Numbered from the stretch's first letter, positions 8,169 to 17,741 are shown. The stretch is 64,000 nucleotides of DNA from Roseococcus sp. SDR (GCF_019083995.1 NZ_JAHRCU010000003.1:62001-126000); one strand, 5' to 3'. Program-made: numbers and translations. Notes: generated by a model from the sequence alone, not told the origin.

Positions 8169-9499
8169 CGCCGCCGCTTCGCCCAATGCGCGAGGCGCTC
8201 TGCGATCTCGGCCTCCGCCCCGCGCCCGGCCGGCTCATAGAAGCGGGGTCGCGCCATGCCGTCCGGGAAGTAGTTCTGGCCGGAGAAGCCTTCCTCCGCA
8301 TCGTGGTCGTATTGGTAGCCGGCGCCATAGCCCAGCTCGCGCATCATCTTCGTCGGCGCGTTCAGGATATGCGCGGGCGGCGCCAGGCTCCCGGTGTCGC
8401 GCGCCGCCGCCTGCGCCGCCTTCCAGCCGGCATAGACGGCGTTGGATTTCGGCGCGGTCGCCAGATGGACGACCAATTGCGCCAGCGCGAGTTCCCCCTC
8501 TGGGGAGCCCAGCCGCTCATAGCTCTCCCAGGCGGCGATGGCCGCCGGCAGCGCGGAGGGGTCGGCGAGGCCCACATCCTCGGCCGCGAAGCGCGCGAGG
8601 CGTCGCGCGATGTAGCGCGGGTCCTCGCCGCCCAGGATCATCCGCGCGAACCAATAGAGCCCCGCATCCGGGTCGCTCCCGCGCAGCGACTTATGGAGTG
8701 CCGAGATGAGGTTGTAGTGCTCCTCGCGGTCCTTGTCGTAGAGCGCCGCGCGCTTCGCCAGCAGTTGCGAGAGCCCCGCGGGGTCCAGCGGCGTGGGGTC
8801 CGGCAGCGCCAGCAATTGCTCGGCCAGGTTCAAAAGATAGCGCCCATCGCCATCGGCCATGGCGAGCAGCACCTCGCGCGCCGCGGCATCGAGCGGCAGC
8901 GCGCGCCCCGCCTCGGCCTCGGCACGCGCCAGCAGCGCCATGAGCCCGGCTGCCTCCAGCCGCTTCAGCACCATCACCTGGCAGCGCGAGAGCAGCGCGC
9001 CGTTCAGCGCGAAGCTCGGGTTCTCGGTGGTGGCGCCGATCAGCACCACCGTGCCGTCCTCCACCACCGGGAGGAATCCATCCTGCTGCGCGCGGTTGAA
9101 GCGGTGGATCTCATCCACGAAGAGCAGCGTCCGCCGCCCCATCCGCCGCCGCTGCCGCGCCTCGTCGAAGGCGCGCTTGAGGTCGGCCACCCCCGAAAAC
9201 ACCGCCGAGAGCGAGGCGAAGTGCAGTTCCGCCGCTTCCGCCAGCAGCCGCGCGATGGTGGTCTTCCCCACGCCCGGCGGACCCCAGAGGATCATGGAGG
9301 CGAGGCTGCCGCGCGCCAGCATCCGCGTGATGCTGCCCTGCGGCCCCAGCAGCTGGTCCTGCCCCACCACCTCGGCCAGCGTGCGCGGGCGCAGGCGCTC
9401 GGCCAGCGGGGCGCCCTCGGCGGGCGCGCTGGGCGCCACGGGCGGGGGCGCCTCAGGCGGGCCAAACAGGTCGTCAGTGGGTTCGCGGCGGGGGGCCAT
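8165..9499 (-). CDS. rarA: Replication-associated recombination protein A (RarA/MgsA)
   Basis: A 444-residue AAA+ ATPase of the RarA/WRNIP1 family, which acts at stalled replication forks and interacts with SSB and DNA ends. The Walker A motif GPPGVGKT, Walker B LLFVDEIHRF, sensor 1 IGATTENPSF and arginine-finger region ALLSRCQV are present, followed by the C-terminal tetramerisation domain (YDKDREEHYNLISALHKS). Length is normal for the family. It is followed by crcB with a 4-base overlap. Confidence 0.96.
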   Translation of the reverse strand: MAPRREPTDDLFGPPEAPPPVAPSAPAEGAPLAERLRPRTLAEVVGQDQLLGPQGSITRMLARGSLASMILWGPPGVGKTTIARLLAEAAELHFASLSAVFSGVADLKRAFDEARQRRRMGRRTLLFVDEIHRFNRAQQDGFLPVVEDGTVVLIGATTENPSFALNGALLSRCQVMVLKRLEAAGLMALLARAEAEAGRALPLDAAAREVLLAMADGDGRYLLNLAEQLLALPDPTPLDPAGLSQLLAKRAALYDKDREEHYNLISALHKSLRGSDPDAGLYWFARMILGGEDPRYIARRLARFAAEDVGLADPSALPAAIAAWESYERLGSPEGELALAQLVVHLATAPKSNAVYAGWKAAQAAARDTGSLAPPAHILNAPTKMMRELGYGAGYQYDHDAEEGFSGQNYFPDGMARPRFYEPAGRGAEAEIAERLAHWAKRRR

Positions 9500-9508
9500 G
9501 CGGCGAGA

Positions 9509-9865
9509 CTAGACCGGTTCGCGCGTGGCGACACGGGCCGCCAGCGCGCGCGGCGCGATCAGGCTGTAGCTGCGCCGCACCAGCGCTTCCACCTCCGCCC
9601 AGTCGGGCCGCCCGGAGAGGTTCACCCCCACCCAGCCCTTGTGGCCCAGATAGGGTGGGCGGAAGAAGCGCGCGGGCGCGGCCTCGATCAGCAATTCCTG
9701 GCTGCCGCGCGGCGCCTTCACCCAGATGGCGAGCGGCCCCGCCAGCCCCACCAGGCAAAAGATCTTTTCCCGCACGCGGAAGGTCGGCGTCTCCCAGGTC
9801 TCGCGCTCCTCCGCCTCGGGAAGTGCCAGGCAGATGCGCCGCAGCCGGGCGAGGGCCGCGCTCAT
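9509..9865 (-). CDS. MmcQ/YjbR family protein
   Basis: A 118-residue protein of the MmcQ/YjbR fold, a small double-wing-like domain sometimes called DNA-binding. Family signatures visible are CLALPEAEERETWETPTFRV, KIFCLV and the C-terminal ALVRRSYSLIAPR helix. The function of these proteins is poorly defined. Its start overlaps the mrp stop by 4 bases (9862-9865), so the two are translationally coupled. It ends 9 bases before the rarA start. Confidence 0.88.
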   Translation of the reverse strand: MSAALARLRRICLALPEAEERETWETPTFRVREKIFCLVGLAGPLAIWVKAPRGSQELLIEAAPARFFRPPYLGHKGWVGVNLSGRPDWAEVEALVRRSYSLIAPRALAARVATREPV

Positions 9866-10980
9866 TCCATCACGATGCGCGGGCCGGCGGCCGTGGCCGG
9901 GGCCGAGACCTTCTCCCAGATCCGCGCGGCGATCTGGCGATAGGTCGCGGCCTCATGCGTGTCGGGGGCGGCCAGCACGATGGGCGTGCCTGCATCCGCC
10001 ATCTCGCGGATGGCGAGCTTCAGCGGCAATTCGCCCAGGAACTCCGCGCCCAGCCGCTCAGCCTCGGCCCGCGCGCCGCCATGGCCGAAGATCTCGGTCC
10101 TGTGGCCGCATTCGGGGCAGCAGAAATAGGACATGTTCTCGATGAGGCCGAGCACCGGGACATTCACCTTCTCGAACATCTTGATGCCGCGCCGCGCGTC
10201 AATCAGCGCCACATCCTGCGGCGTGGAGACGATGACCGCGCCCGCCAGCGGCACCCGCTGGGACATGGTGAGCTGCGCATCGCCCGTGCCCGGCGGCATG
10301 TCCACCAGCATCACATCCAGCTCGCCCCATTCCACCTGGCCCATCATCTGTTCGAGGGCGCCCATCACCATGGGGCCGCGCCAGACCATCGCCGTCTCCT
10401 GCTCGACCAGGAAGCCGATGGACATGGCCTTCAGCCCCCAGCGCTGCAGCGGGATGATGCGCTGGCCGACGGCGCGCGGCTTCTCCTGCGTGCCCAGCAT
10501 CTGCGGGAGCGAGGGGCCATAGATGTCGGCATCCAGAAGCCCCACGCGCAGCCCCTGCGCGGCCAGCGCCACGGCCAGGTTCACCGAGGTGGTGGATTTG
10601 CCCACGCCGCCCTTGCCCGAGGCGACGGCGATGATGCGCTTCACCTCCGGCAGCAGCATCTGGCCCTGGCCGGGCGGCGTCGGCCCGGGGGCAGGCCGGG
10701 TGGAGCGCGCCCCCGGCGCCTCCGGCGCCTCGCGATGCGCCGTCAGCACCACGGTGGCCGAGATCACGCCCGGCACGGCGGCGGCCGCCTTCTCGCAGGC
10801 CTGGCGCACCGGCTCCATGGCGCGCGCCCGCTCGCGCGGGACGGCGAGCGTGAACTGCACCAGGCCATCGCGCGCCGAAATCCCCTCGACCATGCCGGAA
10901 CTGACCACATCCACGCCCGTCGCGGGGTCCGTCACCCGGGAGAGAGCGGCCCTGATGGCCGCGATGAGCGTGTCCGACAT
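9862..10980 (-). CDS. mrp: Mrp/ApbC family Fe-S cluster carrier ATPase
   Basis: A 372-residue Mrp/NBP35-type P-loop ATPase that holds and delivers Fe-S clusters in the cytoplasm. The N-terminal MIP18-like domain (VTDPATGVDVVSSGMV) is followed by a deviant Walker A (SGKGGVGKSTT), LLDADIYGPSLP, DMPPGTGDAQLT, and the cluster-binding Cys pair in YFCCPECGH. The ATG at 10980 was chosen because the family starts there, although the frame is open further upstream. It diverges from hflK across a 159-base gap that must hold both promoters. Confidence 0.95.
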   Translation of the reverse strand: MSDTLIAAIRAALSRVTDPATGVDVVSSGMVEGISARDGLVQFTLAVPRERARAMEPVRQACEKAAAAVPGVISATVVLTAHREAPEAPGARSTRPAPGPTPPGQGQMLLPEVKRIIAVASGKGGVGKSTTSVNLAVALAAQGLRVGLLDADIYGPSLPQMLGTQEKPRAVGQRIIPLQRWGLKAMSIGFLVEQETAMVWRGPMVMGALEQMMGQVEWGELDVMLVDMPPGTGDAQLTMSQRVPLAGAVIVSTPQDVALIDARRGIKMFEKVNVPVLGLIENMSYFCCPECGHRTEIFGHGGARAEAERLGAEFLGELPLKLAIREMADAGTPIVLAAPDTHEAATYRQIAARIWEKVSAPATAAGPRIVME

Positions 10981-11139
10981 GATTTCTACCTTTCCTTGAC
11001 CGGCGGGGCGGCACATATGCACATGCGAGAGCGAGAGCGCACCCCTCCCGGAGGGGCGTTCGAGCCTATATATGGAAGAGAATTCAGAAATGACCGTCCG
11101 GGGCGTTCCCCGGCGGCCAGAGTGGAGAGTCCGGTAGAG

Positions 11140-12360
11140 ATGTCTTGGAACAATGGCGGGCCGAGCCCCTGGGGCAATCCGCGTCCTCCCGGTGGTGGGG
11201 GAAATGGCGGCGGCCCCTGGGGTGGACCGCCTTCGGGGCCGCCCGGCGGAGGCAATCGCGGCCAAGGGCCGGACATCGAGGAGATGATCCGCAACGCGCA
11301 GAACACCGTGCGGCGCCTGCTGCCCCGTGGCGGCGCGGGCGGTGGAAAGGCGATCGGCCTGGCTGCGCTGGTGCTGGTCGGCGTCTGGGGTGCCTCGGGC
11401 TTCTACCGCGTCCAGCCGGACGAGCTCGGCGTCGTCATGCGCTTCGGCGCCTTCGAGCGCACGGCGCCGCCCGGTCTGAACTACCGCATCCCCTGGCCGG
11501 TCGAGACGGTGACCACGCCGCGCGTCACGCGCATCAACCGCGTGGATATCGGCTTCCGCGGCGCGCCCGATGTGGGCCCCGGCGGGCGCGTGATCTCGGC
11601 GCGCGACGTGCTGGCGGAATCGCTCATGCTGACGGGCGATGAGAACATCATCGATATCGACTTCGCCGTCTTCTGGCGCATCCGCGATGCGGCGGACTTC
11701 CTGTTCAACACCCGCAACCCGGAGGAGACGGTGAAATCCGCCGCCGAATCCGTGATGCGCGAGGTGATCGGCAAGACACCCATCCAGCCCGCGCTGACCG
11801 AGGCGCGCGCCCAGATCGAGCAGGAGGTGCGACGCGGCACCCAGGCCATCATGGACCAGTACCGCGCAGGCATCGAAATCACCCAGGTGCAGATGCAGAA
11901 GTCGGACCCGCCGGCGGCCGTGGTGGAATCCTTCCGCGACGTGCAGCGCGCCAATGCGGACCGCGAGCGCGTCCGCAACGAGGCGGAAAGCTTCCGCAAC
12001 GACATCATCCCCCGCGCCCGCGGCGAGGCAGAGCGCATGGTGCAGGAAGCCCAGGGCTTCCGCGACAGCCAGATCGCCCGCGCCCGAGGCGAGGCCGGCC
12101 GCTTCAACGCCGTGCTCAGCGCCTACAACCAGGCGCAGGACGTGACGGTGCGCCGCATGTATCTGGAAACCATGGAAGAGATCTTCCGCCGCAACGGCAT
12201 GATCCTGGTGGATGACCGCCTGCAGGGCCTCGTGCCCTTCCTGCCGCTCGACCAGCGCGGCAACGCGCCCGCGGCCCAGCCGCCCTCACGGCCCGCGGCA
12301 CCGCCGCCCACCGCGGTGGCGCCGATGATCCAGCAGCAGCGCGGAGGGGCCGGCCGATGA
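11140..12360 (+). CDS. hflK: FtsH modulator HflK (SPFH/band-7 protein)
   Basis: A 406-residue HflK. It has a Gly/Pro-rich cytoplasmic N-terminus (about residues 1-60), one membrane helix (about 68-85, IGLAALVLVGVWGASGFY), a periplasmic SPFH/band-7 domain (VQPDELGVVMRFGAF onward) and a long coiled coil rich in Arg/Glu/Ala. With HflC it forms the cage around the membrane protease FtsH and modulates its degradation activity. The ATG at 11140 gives the expected composition; upstream open frame is not coding-like. Its stop overlaps the hflC start (ATGA), as usual for this operon. Confidence 0.96.
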   Translation: MSWNNGGPSPWGNPRPPGGGGNGGGPWGGPPSGPPGGGNRGQGPDIEEMIRNAQNTVRRLLPRGGAGGGKAIGLAALVLVGVWGASGFYRVQPDELGVVMRFGAFERTAPPGLNYRIPWPVETVTTPRVTRINRVDIGFRGAPDVGPGGRVISARDVLAESLMLTGDENIIDIDFAVFWRIRDAADFLFNTRNPEETVKSAAESVMREVIGKTPIQPALTEARAQIEQEVRRGTQAIMDQYRAGIEITQVQMQKSDPPAAVVESFRDVQRANADRERVRNEAESFRNDIIPRARGEAERMVQEAQGFRDSQIARARGEAGRFNAVLSAYNQAQDVTVRRMYLETMEEIFRRNGMILVDDRLQGLVPFLPLDQRGNAPAAQPPSRPAAPPPTAVAPMIQQQRGGAGR

Positions 12361-13238
12361 ACAAGCTCGCCATCGCGGCCGGCATCGCCGTGGCCGCCCT
12401 CTTCGTCGCGGCCTCCAGCTTCTTTACCGTGCAGCAGACGCAGCAGGTGCTGATCACGCAGTTCGGCCAGCCCATCCGCGTCATCCAGACGCCCGGCCTG
12501 AACGTGAAGCTGCCCTTCATCCAGACCGTGATCGTCTTCGACCGCCGCCTGCTCGATTTCGAGGCGCCGGGCGAGGAGGTCATCCTGGGCGACCAGCGCC
12601 GCCTGATCGTGGACAGCTTCACCCGCTACTCGATCACCGACCCGCTGCTCTTCTTCCAGACGGTCGGCGCCACCGAGGCCGGTATCCGCGGGCGGCTGAA
12701 CTCCATCGTCACCTCCTCGCTCCGCCGCGTGCTGGCGGGCGAGACGCTGCTCGCCGTCCTCAGCGCCGATCGCGGCCGGATCATGGGCGAGATCCGCCGC
12801 CAGGTGAACGAGGAGGCGCGCCGCTTCGGCATCGACGTGACCGATGTGCGCATCCGCCGCGCCGACTTGCCCGACGAGAACACCCAGGCCATCCTGAGCC
12901 GCATGCAGTCCGAGCGTGAGCGCGTCGCCCGCGAGGCTCGCGCCGAGGGCGCCGAGGTCGCAGCCCGCATCCGCGCCCAGGCCGAGCGTGACCGTACGGT
13001 CATCCTCGCGACGGCCGAAGCGGATGCCGCGATCCTGCGCGGCACGGGCGAGCAGGAAGCGATCCGCATCTTTGCTGACGCCTTCCAGCGCGACCCCGAG
13101 TTCTTCCAGTTCTGGCGCACCATGCAGGCCTATCGCGATGTCTTCTCGACGGGCGAATCCCGCATGGTGCTGACCCCGGAGAGCGACTTCTTCCGTTACT
13201 TCCGGGACATGCCGGCGCGCACGGGCGCGCCGCGCTGA
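12357..13238 (+). CDS. hflC: FtsH modulator HflC (SPFH/band-7 protein)
   Basis: A 293-residue HflC, partner of HflK in the FtsH-modulating membrane complex. It has an N-terminal membrane anchor (about residues 4-22), a band-7 domain beginning VQQTQQVLITQFGQPIRV, and the IDVTDVRIRRADLP segment followed by a heptad-rich helical arm. A C-terminal FQFWRTMQAYRD segment is typical of HflC. It overlaps hflK by 4 bases and is followed 107 bases later by a DegP-like protease gene, an order common in alphaproteobacteria. Confidence 0.96.
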   Translation: MNKLAIAAGIAVAALFVAASSFFTVQQTQQVLITQFGQPIRVIQTPGLNVKLPFIQTVIVFDRRLLDFEAPGEEVILGDQRRLIVDSFTRYSITDPLLFFQTVGATEAGIRGRLNSIVTSSLRRVLAGETLLAVLSADRGRIMGEIRRQVNEEARRFGIDVTDVRIRRADLPDENTQAILSRMQSERERVAREARAEGAEVAARIRAQAERDRTVILATAEADAAILRGTGEQEAIRIFADAFQRDPEFFQFWRTMQAYRDVFSTGESRMVLTPESDFFRYFRDMPARTGAPR

Positions 13239-13345
13239 TGCGTCTTGGGACTGGCGCGCTGGACAGGCGCGCCCTAGCTTCCATTTGATGGGCTGGGGTG
13301 GTCCGCGCCGCCCCAGCCCTTTCTCCTTCCAGAGGTGCTTGCCCG

Positions 13346-14887
13346 ATGCGGCTTGTCGCGACCGCCCTTCTCCTGGCCATTTCCGCCCCCGCCTTTGCCC
13401 AGCAGGCCGCCCCCCCGCCCGCTGCCCCCACGCCTTTCGTGGCGCCCGAGAGCTTCGCGCCGCTCGTGCGCAACCTGCTGCCGGCGGTGGTGAACATCTC
13501 CACCTCGCAGAACGTTGCCCCGCGCCCCGGTCGCCCCGATGCGCCCGAGACGCCGCAGGCGCCGCCCGGCTCACCCTTCGAGGAGTTCTTCCGCGACTTC
13601 TTCAACCGCAACCGCCCGCCCGGCCAGCAGAACGAGGCGCAGCCCAATCAGCCGAACCAGCCCAACCGGCCGGCGCCGCGCCGCGCGCAGTCGCTGGGCT
13701 CGGGCTTCATCGTGGATGCCTCGGGCATCGTCATCACCAACAACCACGTGATCGACGGGGCGGATGAGATCAACGTCATCCTGCAGGACAACACGACGCT
13801 CCGCGCCACCCTGCTCGGCACCGATCCGCGCACCGACCTCGCGGTGCTGCGGGTGAGCCACACCGCGCCGCTCCCCTTCGTCCCCTGGGGCGATTCCGAT
13901 ACGGCGCTGGTGGGTGACTGGGTGGTGGCCATCGGCAACCCCTTCGGCCTGGGCGGCACGGTGACGGCCGGCATCATCTCGGCCCGCGGGCGAGACATCC
14001 GCCAGGGGCCCTTCGACGACTTCATCCAGACGGACGCCGCCATCAACCGCGGTAATTCCGGCGGCCCGCTCTTCAACATGCGGGGCGAGGTGGTGGGCAT
14101 CAACACCGCCATCTATTCGCCGACGGGTGGCTCCATCGGCATCGGCTTCTCCATTCCCTCCAACCTGGCGCGCGGCGTGGCCCGCCAGCTCGCCGAGGGC
14201 GGCCGGGTGCGACGCGGCTGGCTCGGCGTGAACATCCAGCAGGTGACGGATGAGATCGCCGAGAGCCTCGGCCTGCGCGGCGGCGCGCGCGGCGCGCTGA
14301 TCGCGCGCGCGCAGGAAGGCGCCCCCGCCGCCGCCGCCGGCATCCGCAACGGCGACGTGGTGCTGCGCTTCAACAACCAGGAGGTGCGCGAGATGCGCAC
14401 CCTGCCGCGCATCGTGGCCGAGACGGCGGTCGGCGCGCAGGTGCCCGTGGTCATCTGGCGCGACGGCCGCGAGGAGACGGTGACGGTCACGCTGGGCGAG
14501 CTGCCCACCGAGGCGACCCAGGCCTCCACCGCGCCGACGCAGACGCCGCGCCCCGATCGCCCGATCGAGCTCTCGGGCCTCGGCCTGCGCGTCACGGCGC
14601 TGACGGCGGAACTGCGTGAGCGCTTCCGCCTGCGCCCCGAGGCGCGCGGCGTGGTGGTGACGGAGGTCCTGCCCAATACGCCCGGCGCCGAGCGGGAGAT
14701 CCGCCCGGGCGACCTGATCCTGGAGGTCCAGCAGGAGCGCGTGACCACGCCGCAGGAGCTGCAGGAGCGGATCGAGCGGCTGCGCCGCCAGGGCCGCGCC
14801 ACGGCGCTCTTCCTGATCGAAAGCCAGCAGCAGGGTCAGCGCTTCGTGCCGCTGCGCCTCGCGCCACCCCGCGGCGCACCGGGCTGA
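13346..14887 (+). CDS. degP: Periplasmic serine protease DegP/HtrA (Do family)
   Basis: A 513-residue DegP/DegQ-type protease-chaperone. Signal peptide at residues 1-19 (cleavage after AFA-Q likely). The trypsin-like domain has the full triad: His134 (NNHVID), Asp164 (RTDLAVL) and Ser238 (GNSGGPL). Two PDZ domains follow, about 265-370 and 400-505. A long Asn/Pro/Gln-rich loop (about 85-115) corresponds to the LA loop. The start was placed at 13346 because the signal peptide begins there; 16 upstream in-frame codons lack signal character. It lies downstream of hflKC and ends at a strong terminator. Confidence 0.96.
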   Translation: MRLVATALLLAISAPAFAQQAAPPPAAPTPFVAPESFAPLVRNLLPAVVNISTSQNVAPRPGRPDAPETPQAPPGSPFEEFFRDFFNRNRPPGQQNEAQPNQPNQPNRPAPRRAQSLGSGFIVDASGIVITNNHVIDGADEINVILQDNTTLRATLLGTDPRTDLAVLRVSHTAPLPFVPWGDSDTALVGDWVVAIGNPFGLGGTVTAGIISARGRDIRQGPFDDFIQTDAAINRGNSGGPLFNMRGEVVGINTAIYSPTGGSIGIGFSIPSNLARGVARQLAEGGRVRRGWLGVNIQQVTDEIAESLGLRGGARGALIARAQEGAPAAAAGIRNGDVVLRFNNQEVREMRTLPRIVAETAVGAQVPVVIWRDGREETVTVTLGELPTEATQASTAPTQTPRPDRPIELSGLGLRVTALTAELRERFRLRPEARGVVVTEVLPNTPGAEREIRPGDLILEVQQERVTTPQELQERIERLRRQGRATALFLIESQQQGQRFVPLRLAPPRGAPG

Positions 14888-14896
14888 GGCCACAAA

Positions 14897-14920
14897 AAAG
14901 GGGGGCTCCGGCCCCCCTTT
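14897..14920. terminator. Bidirectional intrinsic terminator after degP
   Basis: A stem GGGGGGC / GCCCCCC (14900-14906 and 14911-14917) with a TCCG loop is flanked by an A run on the left and TTT on the right. It can therefore stop rightward transcription from degP and leftward transcription from the opposite side. It begins 9 bases after the degP stop. Confidence 0.85.
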
Positions 14921-14939
14921 CTCGTTCGCGCGGGCCGCC

Positions 14940-15899
14940 TCAGCTCTCGAGGCGGATGTTGTTGTCGCGGATCAGCGCGCCGATGCGCGCCCGCTGCTCG
15001 GTCAGGAAGCCCGCGAAATCCGCGGGGCCGAGCGCCTGGATGTCCATCCCCAAGTTGGCGTGCCGCTCGCGCACCACGGGGTCGGCCAGGCCCTGCTGCG
15101 CCGCTTCCGCGTGCCGCGCGATGGCCGCGGCCGGCGTGCCCGCCGGCGCGAAGAGCGCGATCCACTCGTTCAGCGAGAAGCCCTCATAGCCGAGTTCCAG
15201 CATGGTGGGCGTATCGGGCAGCGCCGGGATGCGCCGCGGCGTGGCAACCGCCAGCGCGCGCAGCCGGTTGTCGCGGATCAGCGGCACCACCAGCGGCGTG
15301 GTGTTGAAGGTGAAGACCGTCTCGCCCGCCAGGAGGCCCGGGATGGATTGCTGGCTGGCGCGATAGGGCACATGCGTCACCTCCAGCCGCTCGCGCTGGG
15401 TGAACATCACGGCCGCGAGATGCGAGGCGAGGCCGATGCCGGTGCTGGCATAGGGCTGGCCCGGATTGGCGCGCAGATAGGCGACCAGCTCCGGCACCGT
15501 GCGCACCGGCGTCTCGGCCCGCACCACCAGCACATTGGGCAGCAGCGCGAAGAGGCAGACGGGCGCGAAGGCGGTGAGGTAGTCGAAGGAGAGGCCGCGC
15601 ATCAGATAGGGGTTGCTCACCTGCCCGGCCGCGTCGAAGAGCAGCGTATGGCCATCGGGTGCGGCCTGCGCCACCACGCCCGCGCCGATGGAGCCCGAGG
15701 CGCCACCGCGATTCTCGATCACCACGCTCTGGCCCAGCGCCGTCTGCATGTGCGGCGCAACCAGCCGCAGCGAGGCATCGGCCGAACCGCCGGCGGGCCA
15801 TCCGGCCACGATGCGCACCGGGCGCGTGGGGGCCCAGGCTTGCGCATGCGCGATCGCGGGGGCGGCGAGAGGAAGGGCAAGAAGGGTGCGTCTGTTCAT
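14940..15899 (-). CDS. Bug/TctC family periplasmic binding protein (first of six)
   Basis: A 319-residue tripartite-tricarboxylate receptor of the Bug family, a periplasmic Venus-flytrap protein binding carboxylates or aromatic acids. Signal peptide about residues 1-19 (LALPLAAPAIAHAQ). Family marks are RPVRIVAGWPAGGSADA, VVIENRGGASGSIGA and PDGHTLLFDAAG. No TctA/TctB membrane genes are nearby, so it is either an orphan receptor or uses permease subunits elsewhere. It ends the leftward operon thyX-HD-kinase-Bug-Bug; a 24-base gap separates it from the upstream Bug gene. Confidence 0.93.
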   Translation of the reverse strand: MNRRTLLALPLAAPAIAHAQAWAPTRPVRIVAGWPAGGSADASLRLVAPHMQTALGQSVVIENRGGASGSIGAGVVAQAAPDGHTLLFDAAGQVSNPYLMRGLSFDYLTAFAPVCLFALLPNVLVVRAETPVRTVPELVAYLRANPGQPYASTGIGLASHLAAVMFTQRERLEVTHVPYRASQQSIPGLLAGETVFTFNTTPLVVPLIRDNRLRALAVATPRRIPALPDTPTMLELGYEGFSLNEWIALFAPAGTPAAAIARHAEAAQQGLADPVVRERHANLGMDIQALGPADFAGFLTEQRARIGALIRDNNIRLES

Positions 15900-15923
15900 C
15901 TCTCCTAAATGCCGCGCCCCACG

Positions 15924-16856
15924 CTATCCGTCGAGACGAATCCCCTCGGCCGCGATCAAGGCCCCCATGGCAGCGCGCTCGGCCGCGAGGAAGCGGGCCA
16001 GCGGCTCCGGCCCCTCGGCCGCCGGCTCCAGCCCGAGTTCGGCGAGGCGCGGGCGGAGCGCAGGCTGCATCACCGCCTCCCGCGCGGCATCGGCGAGGCG
16101 GGCGATGGTGGCGGGCGGCGTGCCGGCCGGCGCCAGCAGCGCCAGCCAGTCGCCCATGGAAAAGCCGGGGAAGCCTTGTTCCGCGATGCTGGGCGCGCGG
16201 CCAGGGAGGGAGTAGCCGAGTGCCACCAGCCGCCCCTCCCGCAGCAAGGGGGCGGCCAGCGCCACCGAGGTGAAGCCCAGCGCCACATCGCCGCGCAGCA
16301 GACCCGCGATCTGATCGGCGCCGCCGCGATAGGGAATATGCTCGCCGGCCAATCCCGCGCGCCGCAACAGTGCGGCCATGGCCAGATGCGTCCGCGCACC
16401 GATGCCGACGCTGCCATAGGCGACGGGCCGCCCCTCTGCCCGCAGCCGCGCCAGCAGGGCGCCCAGCGAGGCCACGCCCGCATCCGCGCGCACCACCAGC
16501 ACCAGCGGCAAGGTGGCCAGCAGCGTGACCGGCGCGAAACCGGTCGTGTAGTCGAAGCCGAGGCCACGCATCAGGTGCGGATTCACCGCCTGGCCGCCGG
16601 AATCGAGCAGCAGCGTCGTCCCATCCGGTGCGGCCTGCGCCACCAGCCCCGCGCCCACCGCGCCCGAGGCACCGCTGCGATTCTCGGGTGTCACCACCGT
16701 GGCCAGGATTTCCCCCATGCGGGGCGCGATGAGCCGGCCGAGAATGTCCGTGCTGCCGCCGGGCGGAAAGGCGATGACGAGGCGGATCGGCCTTTCCTGC
16801 GCGAGGGCGGGCCCGGCCAGCGGCAGCGCCAGCAGGGCGCGGCGGCCGGCGCGCAC
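15924..16856 (-). CDS. Bug/TctC family periplasmic binding protein (second of six)
   Basis: A 310-residue Bug receptor with an N-terminal signal (RRALLALPLAGPALA-Q) and the family motifs RPIRLVIAFPPGGSTDI, ENRSGASGAVGAGL and PDGTTLLLDSGG. The start is GTG at 16856, immediately after the kinase stop codon, so translation is probably coupled. It resembles the adjacent first Bug protein (both have NPHLMRGLGFDY- or NPYLMRGLSFDY-like segments), suggesting a local duplication followed by divergence. Its ligand is unknown; linkage to a sugar-kinase-like gene hints at a polyol or sugar-acid substrate, which is only inference. Confidence 0.92.
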   Translation of the reverse strand: MRAGRRALLALPLAGPALAQERPIRLVIAFPPGGSTDILGRLIAPRMGEILATVVTPENRSGASGAVGAGLVAQAAPDGTTLLLDSGGQAVNPHLMRGLGFDYTTGFAPVTLLATLPLVLVVRADAGVASLGALLARLRAEGRPVAYGSVGIGARTHLAMAALLRRAGLAGEHIPYRGGADQIAGLLRGDVALGFTSVALAAPLLREGRLVALGYSLPGRAPSIAEQGFPGFSMGDWLALLAPAGTPPATIARLADAAREAVMQPALRPRLAELGLEPAAEGPEPLARFLAAERAAMGALIAAEGIRLDG

Positions 16857-17741
16857 CTAGTCGAGCCCCATCAGCGCATCAATGGCCGCACTGTCCGGCA
16901 TGGCGGGCGCAGCACCCGGCTTGGTGCAGGCCAGCGCACCCGCCGCATTGGCCCGCCGCACGGCCAGCTCCAGCGGCATGCCGAGATGCAGCGCCGCCGC
17001 CAGCACGCCGCACCAGGCATCGCCCGCGCCCGTGCTGTCCACCACCTCGACCGTGAAGGCCGGCACCTCGAAGCTGCCGGCCGCCGTCGCGACCGAGGCC
17101 CCCTCGCCGCCCCGCGTCACCGCCACCCCGATGCCCAGCGCGGCGTGCAGCGCCGCCGCCTCGCCGGCCCGGCCGAGCTGCTGGCCGAGCCAGGCCGCCT
17201 CGCTCTCGTTCACGATCAGCAGTTCCACGCCCCCCAGCGCCGCGCGATCCATCGCGGCCGCGGGGGCCAGGTTCAGCAGCACGCGCGCGCCGGCCTGCCT
17301 GGCGCGGGTGATGGCGCGGGCATTCTCCTCGGGCGGCACCTCCATCTGCATCAACAGGATGGTGTCGTCCCGCAGCTCCGGCAGTTGCGCCGCGCGCGCC
17401 AGCAGGTTGGCGCCGGGCGAGACGGCGATCTGGTTCTGCCCCGTTGCATCCACGCAGACGCAGGCGAGGCCGCTTGGCGCATCCTCCCCCCGCAGGCCGG
17501 TCACATTCACCCCGGCCCCGATCAGCGCCATGCGCAACAGGTCGCCATGCTCATCCCGGCCGACGCAGCCCACGAAGCGCACATCCGCGCCATCGCGCGC
17601 GGCGGCGATGGCCTGGTTCAACCCCTTCCCGCCCGCCAGCGGCGCGCCGGCGGTTCCCAACAGCGTCTCGCCGGGGCGCGGCAGGCGCTCCAGGCGGAAT
17701 ACAAGATCGGCAATGGCCGAGCCGAAGATGGTGACCGTCAC
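16857..17741 (-). CDS. Ribokinase-like PfkB family sugar kinase
   Basis: A 294-residue PfkB-family kinase that phosphorylates a sugar or nucleoside with ATP. The first family signature is GGKGLNQAIAAARDGADV with GCVGRDEHG. The second, near the C-terminus, is VEVVDSTGAGDAWCGVL with the catalytic Asp of the GAGD anion hole. The order of motifs and length match ribokinase, but substrate choice within the family cannot be read with confidence. The start is GTG at 17741 overlapping the HD-gene stop (GTGA). Co-transcription with two Bug receptors suggests an uptake-plus-phosphorylation unit. Confidence 0.9.
   Translation of the reverse strand: MTVTIFGSAIADLVFRLERLPRPGETLLGTAGAPLAGGKGLNQAIAAARDGADVRFVGCVGRDEHGDLLRMALIGAGVNVTGLRGEDAPSGLACVCVDATGQNQIAVSPGANLLARAAQLPELRDDTILLMQMEVPPEENARAITRARQAGARVLLNLAPAAAMDRAALGGVELLIVNESEAAWLGQQLGRAGEAAALHAALGIGVAVTRGGEGASVATAAGSFEVPAFTVEVVDSTGAGDAWCGVLAAALHLGMPLELAVRRANAAGALACTKPGAAPAMPDSAAIDALMGLD

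Noticed and set aside
10981-11265. N-terminal extension of the Mrp protein into the hflK promoter gap and coding region
   Set aside because: The family begins at the ATG at 10980; the extension is antisense to hflK and has no family match.
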